A DNA stretch of 64,000 nucleotides from Peronospora farinosa (lineage: Eukaryota > Oomycota > Peronosporomycetes > Peronosporales > Peronosporaceae). Position numbers and translations under genes: made by a program. Below are positions 9,161 to 19,708 of this stretch, in pieces. Position 1 is the first letter of the stretch. The number at the start of each line of letters is the position of its first letter. The notes below the pieces were generated by a model, which did not search any database, had not been told where the DNA came from, and was given only the letters and a program-made list of their open reading frames with translations. The DNA lies in contig CANTFK010000015.1 of the NCBI GenBank assembly GCA_947646735.1, positions 62,001 through 126,000 on the forward strand, in the 5' to 3' direction.

Positions 9161-12100
9161 CCCGAATTTCTGTGTGAAGAAAGCAAACGGCAGTTGGCGC
9201 ATTGTGCACGCTTTAAACAAGCTGAGTGGCGCCACGATCTCGGCTCAAACGCCTATCTCCCGAAAAGACATGGTATCGAAAACCATGTCCGGGAGCGAGA
9301 TCTACAGCGCCATAAATCTGACAGACGGCTTATATCAGATCCTCATGAGGGACAGTGACATTCCGTTCACTGCGGTCAGCACCCCAAGCGGTATGCTTTA
9401 AAAGTAGCTATTCATTCCACAAGGCATTAAGAACGCTCCAGCTACGTTCAATCGGATGGTGACACAAGTACTTCGTTCACTTCGCGACTTCGCACGAGCT
9501 ACTTTGACGACATTTTTGTTCATAGCCGCGCTGAGCAAAAGCTCAGCTCTACGGAGGTACACCTTCGACACTTGAAGCAGGTGTTTCAAGTTATGCGCGA
9601 GAACAAATTGTATGAAATTTTGAAGAAATGTGTCCTGTGCGCTCACGAGATTCCAGTACTCGGTTGCTACGTCACAAGGAAGGTGTCCGCGCTGATCCTG
9701 AGAAGATCTCATCAATCTGTTCCTGGCCAACGCTCCAAAACAACTGAATTACATCAATGGCTCGGTCTGGCGCATTACCTGCATAAGTATACAAAGGACT
9801 ATGCTGAGCTAATTCAGCCATTATCGACTTTGCTCAAGAAAGATGCAGTATGGTTATGGACGGCAGAACATCAATCTGCCTTCGAATACGTGAAGAAGAA
9901 CTTTTCCGAAGCTCCAGTGCTGTTGTCACCTGATGGCTCCAAGCCATTCCACGTCGTATGTGACGCGAGCAATTTCGCTATAGGATGTGCCCTCATGCAA
10001 TTTGGTGACGAGGGTCGAGAGCGCGTCGTGAGTTTTCAATCACGACAGATGAAACCTGCCAGGAAAAATTATCCGGTACACAACAAGGAACTTTTGGCTA
10101 TGCTTTACGCGCTAATCAAGTTAATAGTATATTTGCTCGGCGAAATATGTTTTCTATCTACACAGATCACGCATCATTGCGTACCGCCGTCAAGAGCCCT
10201 CACTTGTCCCATTGTATGATACGATGGTTGTCATTCCTCGCCGAGTATAATTTTGTGGTGCATTACAAGCCTGGCAAGAAAAACATTCTCGCTGACGCGC
10301 TTTCTCGTTGTCCTGATTACGTTTCTCGGCGCGACATAGGTCATCAAACAGAGAATGTTGATGACGACGAAGATATCTGTGCGTTTTGTATTGAGTTGAG
10401 GCTTAATGCGATGATCTCGAACCCCGTGCTGTCGATCCAAACTCAGATCGCTGAAACCTACGCGAATGATTCCTTTTATGCGGGTGATCATCTATTGACT
10501 CAGGGATCGAAAAAAACTTTCACTCGCAAAGTTGACGAAATCAACACGCGACAACATCAAGCGTTACGCTCTTTACGGTCCGTTGCTGGCGTACACGATG
10601 AACGTCTTTAATTTACAGCGTGTCTTCATCCCTGCTGAAAACGACCTTCGATCCCGAATGAGTACGACAGTCTAGCTGGTGGGTACCTGGGTCGCAAAAA
10701 AGACGTTTGCGGCTATTCCTCGCGTATTTTTTGGCCGCGAATGTATAAATACATCCAGAAATTGATGCGCTTCTGTGCAACCTGTCAGCGTGTGAAGCCC
10801 GCGCCGTCTTCACAAGCCCCATTGCGTCCGCTTCCGATTGCTACGGAAGCCTGGCGCTCAGTCAGCATGAATTTTATCTTTGGCCTTCCACCGGATGAAC
10901 AGAAACGCACGTGCGTATTGGTTCTAGTGGATCGATTCAGCAAAACGGTGCATTTTGCTCTAGTCTCCGCCCACATTATGGCGGAGACGACAGCGAAGAT
11001 CTCCATTGATCTTATCTTCAGTCATCGCAGCCTGCCATAATCTATTGTTTTGGACCGTGACCCACGTTTCGCTTCGGCTTGTTAAGCCGAATTATTTCAG
11101 CTATTAGGCACGCGGTTTCTTATGCCTACGGCGGTCCATCCAGAGTCGGATGAGCAAAGGGAGCGCGTGAGCAGAGTGCTCGAAGACGTCCTGCGCAGAT
11201 TTGCAGCATCATTCTCGTCATGGACTTCGTTCTTCCACTTGCAGAGTTTGCAATCAAAAATGCTCTACACGCGTATAACGGACTGACGTTCTTTTTCGTG
11301 AACAACGCGAGGCATCCTCGCGTCCGGTGCTGCTTGCTCTCTCAGCTTCAGAGCACCCTGTTTCCAAGCTTGGTGGGGGAGTGTCTACGGATGCAATTGC
11401 TTCAGAACTATTGATGATTGATTACGATGCGCATAAGGTTGCTGCCGATGCACCTAACACTGGTAATTTTGTGGCCAACGGCATATCGACTACTGACGCG
11501 ATACATTCCATCGCGTCTCCCATTGCAATTTTTTTATCTAAAGCGGACGAGTAGCCTGTAAGTTCGGCTGCAGTAACCGAATTTCTGCTATTACGACAAG
11601 GAATCACGCGTTTTGTGCGTGATGCATTACAAGAGGCAGTCGACAAGCAAAAAGAGAACGCAGACAAAAGAGGTCGAAAGAATATGTTAACATTTCGAGA
11701 AGGTGACAGAGTATTGTTATTAATAAGGGGATTACCGAACACCTCAGTGACGAATTTGAGCGCTAATAAGTTAGCGCCAAGATATATTGGCCCATTTCGG
11801 GTTGTTAAGGTGCATGGTGACGCTTACACGCTAAATATACCTACATCTTTGCCTTTGCACCCGACGTTCTACGTCGGGCGCCTCAAGGCTTACCTACCGG
11901 CGGACCTAACTTCGAATCTTCCCCGCTCTTCTGTGCCGGCTCAAAATCCTACATCCCTTGACGACGACGCTGACGACGACTGGGAGCAAGTCATGCCGAA
12001 CGCGTGCAGACTCGTTCTGCTGAGGTACTCCAAACGCATTCGTCTCAAGATGACGTAGGCACTCAACTAAAACCAGCTGCTCACGTCGAGTCGACTCAGA

Positions 12101-12436
12101 ATCCTCAGTCACAGCATCCGCACGATCTTGACCTTACTTATCCATCTAGCGAGCATCAAGTAGGGCATTCTTCGACTTCTCGGATTCAGCGCGAAGTAGA
12201 CGCAGCTCGTCATTCGACTGCACAGGCGCTCGATTGCGAAAATCGGCGCTCATCGCCAGAGGTCTTCCGTCGTGATGCTCCTCCTCCCTTAATTGATGCA
12301 TCGGGTTCGTGACGCTGGATTGTCGACCGTATTGTCGACCACGAAAATCACAAGCCCCAGGCGCCGTGTAATGACTCGTCGCCCACGAAGAACCATGTCA
12401 AGAAACATTACAGGATTCTCTGGTTGGGATATTCTG
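9160..12436 (+). pseudogene. Family B Gypsy pol remnant: RT, RNase H, integrase, chromodomain
   Basis: Domains appear in order but are broken by frameshifts and stops. RT: NGSWRIVHALNKL, PISRKDM, FTAVSTPSGML, with the catalytic YFDD at 9,500-9,511. RNase H: VVCDASNFAIGCALM, then after a frame change YTDHASLR and KKNILADALSRC. Integrase: CATCQ (zinc region), LVDRFSK, stop at 11,038-11,040, VLDRDPRF, and ERVSRVLEDVL for the DDE triad. The integrase tail is RYIGPFRVVKVHGDAY and LHPTFYVGRLKAY. The chromodomain (YRILWLG near 12,410) is cut by the LTR at 12,437. The copy is clearly inactive. Confidence 0.9.
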
Positions 12437-12735
12437 TAATGGGGCAACCTATTACATAAGTTGTTATAGGGATAATACATAATTACATAAGTAGGCATAT
12501 GGCAGTATCCGATTAGCGGATACTGCGCGTCATTTTATTATTGGTTTATTATTGGGGTGCCAGACCCAAAAATTAGCCAATAATAAATCGACTTCCATAT
12601 TGAGTGGTTTCCATGAGCTAGGGATCATATCGCACTTGCTGCAAATTAAAACAAGACAAAAATAAAACAGATTCATATTTACGAGTTAATTAAGAGCAAG
12701 GCTCTTTGAGTGTAAGACGGTAACGGGTCCTTATC
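12437..12735 (+). repeat. Family B LTR (degenerate 3' end)
   Basis: Begins TGTAATGGGGCAACCTATTA immediately after a truncated chromodomain. It shares with 7,591-7,917 the CCGATTAGCGGATA-type block and TTATTGGTTTATTATTGGGG. It ends around GACGGTAACGGGTCC, which is eroded relative to the CCCCGTTAC ends elsewhere. Compared with the 7-kb copy, the accessory ORF region is absent between chromodomain and LTR, so an internal deletion is likely. Confidence 0.6.
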
Positions 12736-13050
12736 CTGGTTCATAAATGTTCAATTTCGGGCTGTGTCACTGAGCTCTAAAATGTCTAATCCCACCCACT
12801 GCTGCTCTGATCTAAGCCTAGCGGCGCTTATAGCCATTTCGACTTCCAGGATCTAGAGGAGGAGGTTCCCCCCTTATTACCTTCGATGGTTATCTACGCT
12901 TAATACAAGCGGTCGATCCTTCGGCTTTTCATCGGCTACAGAAGGGTAGTGCGTTGGCAAAGCCGACGCTACATGGTCATGAGCTTGACTGATTAACGCT
13001 GCCTCGTAACGCATAAAGGGCCTTAAGACATGCATTAAGCACTTTCGGGC
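12736..13050. other. Unassigned repeat-rich stretch
   Basis: No ORF or recognisable element was found. It lies between an LTR of family B and the repeat shared with 46.6 kb, and is probably decayed transposon DNA. Confidence 0.3.
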
Positions 13051-14417
13051 CTTCGGCGATTATATGATCAATTTTGCCCCAATTAATGCTGATAATTTAG
13101 TCAGCGCATGACTTTGCGCCTTGGGAGAGTTAATACTACTCTCCATTCTCACAGAGGATCATTTGTTTATTCGGTTTAGGTATGGGAGACTTGTAGACGG
13201 GCACTTCTACGAAGTTGCCTCGTGCTACTAGCACACACCTTCAGCACAAGCGAGGAAGCGGTTATACCGTCTTACCTTCGCGTGCGAGAGTGGTTGGGAG
13301 GTTGGTCGACTCGTGACACCAGTTTCCTCACGCTTAAGCGAGAGTGCAACGAACTTCTAAACAAGAAGTCACCGGCGTCACGCAGAAGCTTCTTCAGCTT
13401 CTCGTGCGCGGTGCTTATGTGTTAGCAAATTCAAGCCTGAGCTATATTTAATGAATTATATAATTAAATATAAACTTAACTACTGATTGGGTATATATGT
13501 ATATAGATCGGATACGCGACTCTTTAAAAGCGTATCCTGACGCATGAGCTTAAAACTAGACTTAAGTTTGCGAATGACGTTTTTCTAAGACGTCGCGATG
13601 CCTATCTTCAACTAGCGTCAACCCTTCCCATGTGAATCCATAAATGGACATCACATTTACGAGGGTGGATCACGTTTGTGTATCACACCCAAGTGACCGG
13701 TCAAAAGTAATCACGGATACTTTTAGACCAAACATTAAGTATATTAATTGATGTTGTTTGTAACTAGATGCCTTGTTACAGGATTACAAGTGCTACCGAG
13801 TGTAGCAGAGCTACACAGCTCTTTAATTACAGGAAGACTTCAAAAGGCTAAGAACATTCTAGTTCTAAAGAACTAGTTAAAGCTACGGCTAAAAGCCACT
13901 TAGTTGTATGGAACTAAATAAACGACTATGAAGTCTATTTATTTTATGAAACTGGGAGAGACTTTTTAAGTCTCCGAGCTTACGCTCACAAGCTTAACAA
14001 GCTAACGGCTCAAGAATTAAACGCACAAGGTGCACTTGAAACAAGCCTTAAATATACTTTGCTTCTTACAACTCAAAATGAAAACTGATATAAATTTATG
14101 CATTAAGATTTTATGAATAATCCTACTCTAAGTACACTACACTAGATTACTTACTATAATAGTAACAATAATATGCAGACTTTGCTATTGGACGACGTAT
14201 CGTCTAAACATCGGTGTATGATGTACTTAGCACAGCGATATTGATCATCGTATCCTATCTATCATGATACGGTGATATCGAATACCGTATCTAAACGCTC
14301 ATACTTAATGCCTCGCTAAAGAGAAGTTTCAAAATGCATTATATGCAATAATCATAGAATTACAAACATGACATGATTCTGGATATACTTATTCAACCAT
14401 CATGTAACCCTGTTACA
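13050..14417. repeat. LTR-like repeat C, copy 1
   Basis: Related in the same orientation to 46,618-47,386. Shared landmarks are ATGACTTTGCGCC with GGGAGAG/GAGAGAG, the hairpin GTGTAGC-AGA-GCTACAC (loop GGA in the other copy), ACGGCTAAAAGCCACTTA, AACGCACAAGGTGCAC, AATGAAAACTGAT, CACTATAATAGTAA and the end GTAACCCTGTTACA (14,417). This copy has about 500 extra bases. A sub-start TGTAACTAGATG at 13,759 is possible, but flanking bases do not match as a target duplication. No coding content. Confidence 0.6.
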
Positions 14418-14959
14418 GGTGCTTTTAATACACTTCAAACTTTTTGGACATTTGTTGCACTTAACCACTTTGCTTTTTGCTCTGTCGATTTCCTGGCTGT
14501 TTTTTTTCAATGTGAAGCAATTGTAAGACCAGATTTTTATATACTAGCTTAAGTGCCCGTCACAGTAATGTTTACGTCCTGTGTGACAGGAGTAATCGAG
14601 CTAAGGGCAAGTTTTGACTGTCTTCCATCAAATACTGTGTCTCAGATGGAAAGTGATGGGTGATGGATTCACTTTTTGATTACTTATGTTTGATTGTGTA
14701 AGGAAGAAAGAGAGTTGAAGGGCGGTGGAGTCAGATGTGTCTGAGTATGCTCAAAAATTTTGGTACATGTACCCCTTGGGTACCCATGGGTAAGTGGGCT
14801 GGGTAGCGCCAATTACCCATACTCAACCCATGAGTCTGGGTAATTAATTACCCACGGAGTCTGAGTGTGTGTAAAAAGTGTTGACAGGACGCAACACCAA
14901 GCACAATTATTATTACTTTTCGCTCAGCATTTTGGAATTGACAATAATTGCTAGTGAAG
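14418..14959. other. Intergenic and probable promoter of the acyltransferase gene
   Basis: Mostly AT-rich. 14,760-14,870 contains a run of GGGTA/TACCC words (GTACCCCTTGGGTACCCATG) able to fold back. GCTCAGCATTTTGG at about 14,922, some 25 bp before the ATG, loosely resembles the oomycete initiator. No other genes seen. Confidence 0.35.
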
Positions 14960-16339
14960 ATGCTTTCTACTCGCGAATTTGCTAAGAAACATGATGCCTT
15001 GGTCTTAACAGATTTTAACGACTGTTCTATGAATGTGCAATTAACGCCTGAGGATGAACCACTACTGATGCAGGATAAAGAGGACGATGAGGACAAGCAA
15101 AAGAAAACTGAGATGGCCAAGAAGTTGGCGATCGCGTCTGCCCCTGCAACTAAAGTGTTGTTCCTTGACGGCATACGCGGTCTAGCCGCCATGTTAGTTA
15201 TTTCAAAGCATACAGGCGAGTACATGGACGACATAGATTTTGGTAAGATTGCGGTGGACGTATTCTTCGTCTTGTCGTCGTTTCTACTCACGTGGATCTT
15301 TATGAAAAAGAGCTTTCGAATGCTCAATCAAGGCGCAGGAATTCGGACGTGGGTCTTTGCCCTGGCCGATTATTTTTCTAGACGTTTCTTTCGAGTGTAT
15401 CCATTGTTTGCAACTATATGCGTTACGCTGTGGTTCATGGATGATGAGGTGAAGCTACGCTACTTCCTTATAACGAAGCCAGAGACTTACAGTCTTTTTA
15501 AAACGCTCACGTTCGATGTTCAATCCCGCTACTTCGTCTTCTGGACACTTCCTCTTGAGATCGCGTACTACTTCATCATTCCAGTTTTTGTGCTAGGGAC
15601 ACTTTTACTACGAAAGTTTTGGTGGGTGCCCTTTATTCCTGCGTACTTTTGGGTTGTTATTGAAGGATGCAACGAGATGCGCACGGACCACCAAGAGATG
15701 CGTATTCACCTTCCGACGTTCGTGGCGGGGTCGATGGCTGCAGTGCTTTATTTCAAATTGGACACGTGGATCAAGGCCAACAACTTCTATTACCGTTTCA
15801 TTCACAAACTCATTCTTCGTACGATTGAATACTTGGCATTGGCTGTGTTCCTCAGTCTTGCCTTCGTTGGTCTGTTCTTCATTTGGGTGCACGAAAACCC
15901 GGTGAAGCAAACCGAGGGAGCTCCTTTTGTTAGTGTGCTTATGACTATAGTGCTCGTGTGTGAGATGCTCCTTCCGTCGCCGCTGTCATTGATGCTTGAG
16001 TGGAGTTTCTTGCGTTACTGGGGCAAGATCAGTTTTTCTGCTTATTTGCTACAAGGTTTGGTTATTTATAATGGGCGTGTCACGTCTCAGCCAAACTACT
16101 ACTGTCGGTTGTTTTCCCGATATGGGTTAATCTGTATGCTGGCGACGGCTTCGTACCACTTGATCGAGCATCCGTCTCAGTTACTGGCTCAGCGCATCAC
16201 CAAGGCTCTTAATGAACAGGAGGCCAAGGGATCGGGTGGTCTAACTGTATTGTTGGGGAAATGGGCAAACCCGTTAAGGGTGCTAGCTGATGGATGGATA
16301 GCTGTGCAGAAAGCAAGGGCATCTGGCGAGTGTATCTAA
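14960..16339 (+). CDS. Acyltransferase 3 family integral membrane protein
   Basis: 459 aa from the first ATG (an upstream TTG extends the open frame but is unlikely to be used). After a charged 55-residue cytosolic N-terminus comes LDGIRGLAAMLVISKHTG, the signature of acyltransferase-3/OafA-type enzymes with the conserved Arg and the proposed catalytic His. It is followed by about ten hydrophobic segments (VDVFFVLSSFLLTWIF, PLFATICVTLWF, YYFIIPVFVLGTLLL, VLMTIVLVCEMLL and others). Family members move acyl groups onto carbohydrates or lipids at membranes; the substrate here is unknown. The ORF is uninterrupted and complete, ending about 1.2 kb before the next (convergent) gene. Confidence 0.85.
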   Translation: MLSTREFAKKHDALVLTDFNDCSMNVQLTPEDEPLLMQDKEDDEDKQKKTEMAKKLAIASAPATKVLFLDGIRGLAAMLVISKHTGEYMDDIDFGKIAVDVFFVLSSFLLTWIFMKKSFRMLNQGAGIRTWVFALADYFSRRFFRVYPLFATICVTLWFMDDEVKLRYFLITKPETYSLFKTLTFDVQSRYFVFWTLPLEIAYYFIIPVFVLGTLLLRKFWWVPFIPAYFWVVIEGCNEMRTDHQEMRIHLPTFVAGSMAAVLYFKLDTWIKANNFYYRFIHKLILRTIEYLALAVFLSLAFVGLFFIWVHENPVKQTEGAPFVSVLMTIVLVCEMLLPSPLSLMLEWSFLRYWGKISFSAYLLQGLVIYNGRVTSQPNYYCRLFSRYGLICMLATASYHLIEHPSQLLAQRITKALNEQEAKGSGGLTVLLGKWANPLRVLADGWIAVQKARASGECI

Positions 16340-17578
16340 ATGCTGGACTAGAAGAAGTATCAAGCTGGATATTGCTGCGTTGTGCTTTCTTTGCTTAAAC
16401 GAAAGAAAGGGTCAACAAGTTCAATACATTGCCGTTTGTTCAAATTCTGGGATGAAGGCAACAATCTTATTAATTTACAGGAAAATTCTTTAGCCTTGGA
16501 GTATGAAGCAACCGCGATATTTGGGTACGTTCATCGAGAACATTCATGACATTTGAGCTCGTCCTAAGCGCGCATATACGAAGTTTAATCGTAATCGTCT
16601 GTCGACCTTGCGCCTGAGCACGCACGTAATGAGGTGGTGCTGGAACAGTGTCCGCAAGACGCTTGACTAAATAGCTTGACTCGTAGTTGAAGGTACCACC
16701 TAAGCATGCACGAAATGAGGTGCAGCCTTGTTTGAGCTACCCGATGCTTCACATAGTCTCCAGCAACAATGCAAGTAGCAATTAGGCATCGCAGCGACTA
16801 ACTTCCTTGTCCTTGATGTTCTTATATGAACGTGCACGTAATGAGATGCAGTTCAGAACACGGCACACAGCACGGTTCGGCCATGAAAACTTGACCATGC
16901 ACTACCAACTTCTACATCAAGGCGAACACGCAATGGGGTGCTGCTTGTGCAAATCTGTTGAGAGGACGGCAATAATGACGTCTGCAAAGCTGAAATCAAC
17001 GAATCTGGTATCTGTCGCGCACGAAATGAGGTGCAGTGGACAGTGTTCATTAAGAACTCCAGAAACTTGAATACCTTGCATTTCTCGATATGTCGTCCAT
17101 AGCTTCTGAAGCACATAATCATGTGCAATCAGCATTGTGAGGCAAATTTCTTCAACATTTGTCGTGCCGCGACGCGCATGAAATGAGATGCGCTTTTGGC
17201 GTGAAGACAAGTATCATCCGAAGAATGGGTAGCTTGCGACACAGTGCATCATAATCACCATAAGAGCATGAGAGTCGAAAGTCTTGAAGTTCGATATGTA
17301 ATAAGACACATGAGGACTGATGATCTTGACACTTGAACGTCTTGATGGAATCATATATATCACCACGTACCTCTTGATTTCAATTGTGAAAATGAAAATG
17401 CGCTGACAACAACGCTAAATAAGCTGTTCTAAGGCCCTGCTTGGAAACATGGCACAGACAAAATAATCACGCGAATTATGAGACTTGAAACGAAGAGCTA
17501 CAGTTTCTGCAGCATAGCGACAAGAAAGAAAAGAATTAGATCCACATGTCACGTATGGTAAAACCTCACTGTTAATAC
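16340..17578. other. 1.2-kb non-coding spacer
   Basis: No convincing gene. It contains six dispersed copies of a short GCAC...GTGC motif (listed separately) and many CTTGA/TTGAAC words. The weak ORFs here have no features and overlap the repeats. Confidence 0.5.
16622..17193. repeat. Six dispersed copies of a 16-bp GCACGNAATGAGGTGC motif
   Basis: Copies at 16,622-16,640, 16,708-16,723, 16,834-16,849, 16,926-16,941, 17,019-17,034 and 17,174-17,193, spaced 80-160 bp apart. The motif has complementary GCAC/GTGC ends and an AATGAG core. The last copy keeps longer complementary ends (GCGCAT...ATGCGC). The intervening DNA is not obviously repeated. Confidence 0.8.
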
Positions 17579-18223
17579 CTATAAGAAACGAATAGCGACA
17601 GAAGTAGACAGTCCTGCTACAAAGCGTTCACGCTGCTGATACGAATACGAACGTGTATGATCGTTCACATAGAGATGAGTGATATCCTGCAACGGCATTC
17701 GCTTTGGTTTTGCACTCTTGGACACTTGAATTGTCTTTTTCTGCGTGGAATGTTCCGTCACCTTTGTCTGTTTGTTCTTTTTACTCTTTTTGGTCTTCAC
17801 GGCTGCCTTCTTTGCCAACATTTTGGGTTCCTGCATCTTTTTTAAAGGTGACACTGGCTCCATGTGTCTTTGCTCTCCATTCACTTTTTGTTTGACTGCA
17901 AATTTCTCTTGCTTCACCTGTTTCTTTTTGGCTATTGGTTCAATATCTCCCCTTATGTGCTGTTTCTTAGCATCTCTGTGCTCTTCGCTGCCGTCATCCG
18001 AAATTTCTCGTCGACGCTTAAGTCTGCGGTTGGAAACCACACCACCGTCGATGTTGATGCTGTTAGTGCGTCTGGGAGGACGTGGAGGTGTCCGAGACGG
18101 CGTAGATACTTGAGAAGATACGGGTCGAGTACGTCGACGGATACAATAGCCAAGATTTTCCTTATTCGCTTCATCAAAGTACTCAAACTCAGGGTAAATG
18201 AGTGGCAGCAAGTGGTCGAGCAT
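17579..18223 (-). CDS. Small basic nuclear protein with KEN box and D-box-like motif
   Basis: 214 aa from the first ATG; the longer open frame upstream begins only with TTG. I do not recognise the family. Visible features are KEN at residues 21-23 (EANKENLGY), Ser/Thr-Pro sites (VSTPSRTPPRPP), a bipartite basic signal (RRLKRRREISD), long Lys-rich stretches (KKAAVKTKKSKKNK), and near the C-terminus RMPLQDIT (about 175-182), which fits RxxL destruction boxes. Two E2F-like sites lie 50-85 bp upstream. Together these suggest, by inference only, a cell-cycle-regulated chromatin-associated protein degraded by APC/C. It shares a divergent promoter with the small ORF at 18,518. Confidence 0.65.
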   Translation of the reverse strand: MLDHLLPLIYPEFEYFDEANKENLGYCIRRRTRPVSSQVSTPSRTPPRPPRRTNSINIDGGVVSNRRLKRRREISDDGSEEHRDAKKQHIRGDIEPIAKKKQVKQEKFAVKQKVNGEQRHMEPVSPLKKMQEPKMLAKKAAVKTKKSKKNKQTKVTEHSTQKKTIQVSKSAKPKRMPLQDITHLYVNDHTRSYSYQQRERFVAGLSTSVAIRFL

Positions 18224-18517
18224 GGTGAATAATGCGCTATTGACTCGTGCGGTCGTGACTTGAAAAAAATAAGCGCCAAAATCCAAAAGCCCGGTTCCCG
18301 CCAAAAGTAGTTGAAGCCATCGCAAACCGGTATCATAACCGGTTTTTTATCGAATCAAAGAAATGGTCGCGACTTTTCGCTACCATATCTTTATATCGAT
18401 AAACTGGTTATTTTGTGCCCAACTAACGCTGACAACGCGACGGTCGCAAATTTGTGATTGTTGCGACATAACAACAGGCGACAGGCGCGAAGCACGACCG
18501 ACAAAGCATCCAGCAAG
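18224..18517. promoter_or_regulatory. Divergent promoter with E2F-like and ACCGGT sites
   Basis: Between the KEN-box gene (ATG 18223) and the small + ORF (ATG 18518). GCGCCAAAA at 18,273-18,281 and TTCCCGCCAAAA at 18,295-18,306 match E2F/DP-type sites (consensus TTTSSCGC and its complement). ACCGGT occurs at 18,326-18,331 and 18,338-18,343, a motif recurring in other promoters of this window. Binding is not shown. Confidence 0.5.
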
Positions 18518-18664
18518 ATGAATCCCTTTTATCTTGGTCCGACACGTGCAAGCTCATATGATGAATGTCGTGCTTTATTACGGCATTTAGATGAAGCTCT
18601 GAACTTCCGACACGAGGCGTCCCTATATCAAACTTTACGACTTGAAATCATTGAGTTAAGTTAA
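18518..18664 (+). CDS. Hypothetical 48-aa ORF, possibly a first exon
   Basis: Starts MNPFYLGPTRASSYDECR and ends after LYQTLRLEIIELS. It is placed head-to-head with the KEN-box gene over a 294-bp spacer carrying promoter-like motifs. Its composition is protein-like and not repeat-like. It could be a complete small protein or the 5' exon of a gene whose downstream exons I could not define. The family is not recognised. Confidence 0.35.
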   Translation: MNPFYLGPTRASSYDECRALLRHLDEALNFRHEASLYQTLRLEIIELS

Positions 18665-19138
18665 TTCATTTAACACTCTGTGCCGTTTACAGTTACATTT
18701 TCCTCCAATAACGACAAAATCGTGACATTGCTAAGGTAGGGCAATCGTGTTCTGGCTAATGTATGGAGTCTTGCAAACTATGCTAAGCATCTAAACAGCG
18801 TGTCTATTTGACTCCCCCCAGTGGCTTATTATCAAGCCAAAACGCACAAAGCCAAACAACTACATCGTGCAATACTATAATACCCTCATATTAGCCTTCC
18901 AATGAGCCAATCTAGCAATAGAGGCAATAATAAGTTCCTTACCTCCTTCCCTGGGTTGCTCGCTCTCGGCCAAGAAGTGACGTCTACAATGTCCTGCTTT
19001 CGCTTGCAGTCAATCTGAAATCCCTTTATATACAACAAACGACCGGACATGGATTTGTTTCGTAGATCCGCCGTCACATTTCTTCTTCTATGATGTGCGA
19101 GCGCCGTAATCTCTCACATTTTGCATCGGCTTTCAGAC
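18665..19138. other. Intergenic, possible minus-strand exon
   Basis: A minus-strand open frame (19,077 to about 18,946) ends at a strong GTAAGG splice-donor-like site (GGGAAGGAG|GTAAGG), but no matching acceptor or homologous protein was recognised. Nothing else seen. Confidence 0.25.
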
Positions 19139-19708
19139 TTAAATCCACTCTGACCGCATGTCGAAGATTGACGAGCGACGAGGATTCATCTCAGATAATC
19201 TCTCTGTTGCTGCAACAATTGTCCTGTTCGTCTCCATCTCATTCTCTGGCTCAATATCTTCAGGTACCGATTCGGGAATCTTAAACGAAGAGCCGGGGCT
19301 AGACGAAATCCTGCTAGACATTGCCGTCTGGCTGAACATGGGGGACTTGGCGCTCTTCAAAACCTCGTGCTTTTCATGTGTTTGACCAATACAATTTGGG
19401 ATAAGACTTTGCGTCTCCTCCACAGCACTCTTGGTCGCTAAGTCCGAGGAGTCACGGTGCTCATCGTTTCCCCACTGGGTCGAGAAGACTGGAATGGCGT
19501 CACGAGGACGATGTCGTAGTGCAGCAGCGATGCTTGCAGTTGAAGAAAGCACACGTCCACTACGTCTCTGAATCTCTAGTTCCTCTGCTAATGCCTCTTC
19601 AATGTCTATATTAGCTCCATGGTCAGTCCTGCGCTGCAAAGTATCTCTTTGTTTGGGTTTAATTCGGCCAAAAAACCTGCAGATACAGCGGTAAAGTGCC
19701 TTGAACAT
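19139..19708 (-). CDS. Hypothetical protein, 189 aa
   Basis: Uses the first ATG; an upstream in-frame TTG adds five residues. The N-terminus is short, Cys-containing and amphipathic (MFKALYRCICRFFGRIKP), followed by a low-complexity hydrophilic Ser/Glu-rich region (SSRISSSPGSSFKIPESVPE, MNPRRSSIFDMRSEWI). No domain recognised. The N-terminus could be a membrane-association or palmitoylation site, which is inference only. The coding status is plausible but unproven. Confidence 0.4.
   Translation of the reverse strand: MFKALYRCICRFFGRIKPKQRDTLQRRTDHGANIDIEEALAEELEIQRRSGRVLSSTASIAAALRHRPRDAIPVFSTQWGNDEHRDSSDLATKSAVEETQSLIPNCIGQTHEKHEVLKSAKSPMFSQTAMSSRISSSPGSSFKIPESVPEDIEPENEMETNRTIVAATERLSEMNPRRSSIFDMRSEWI

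Noticed and set aside
13759..14417. 661-bp solo LTR bounded by TGTAAC...GTTACA
   Set aside because: Flanking bases (TTGTT and GGTGC) do not match as a target duplication, and homology to 46.6 kb extends further left.
18886..19077. 63-aa minus-strand ORF ending at a strong GTAAGG donor
   Set aside because: No acceptor, partner exon or recognisable homology; noted only in the gap entry.
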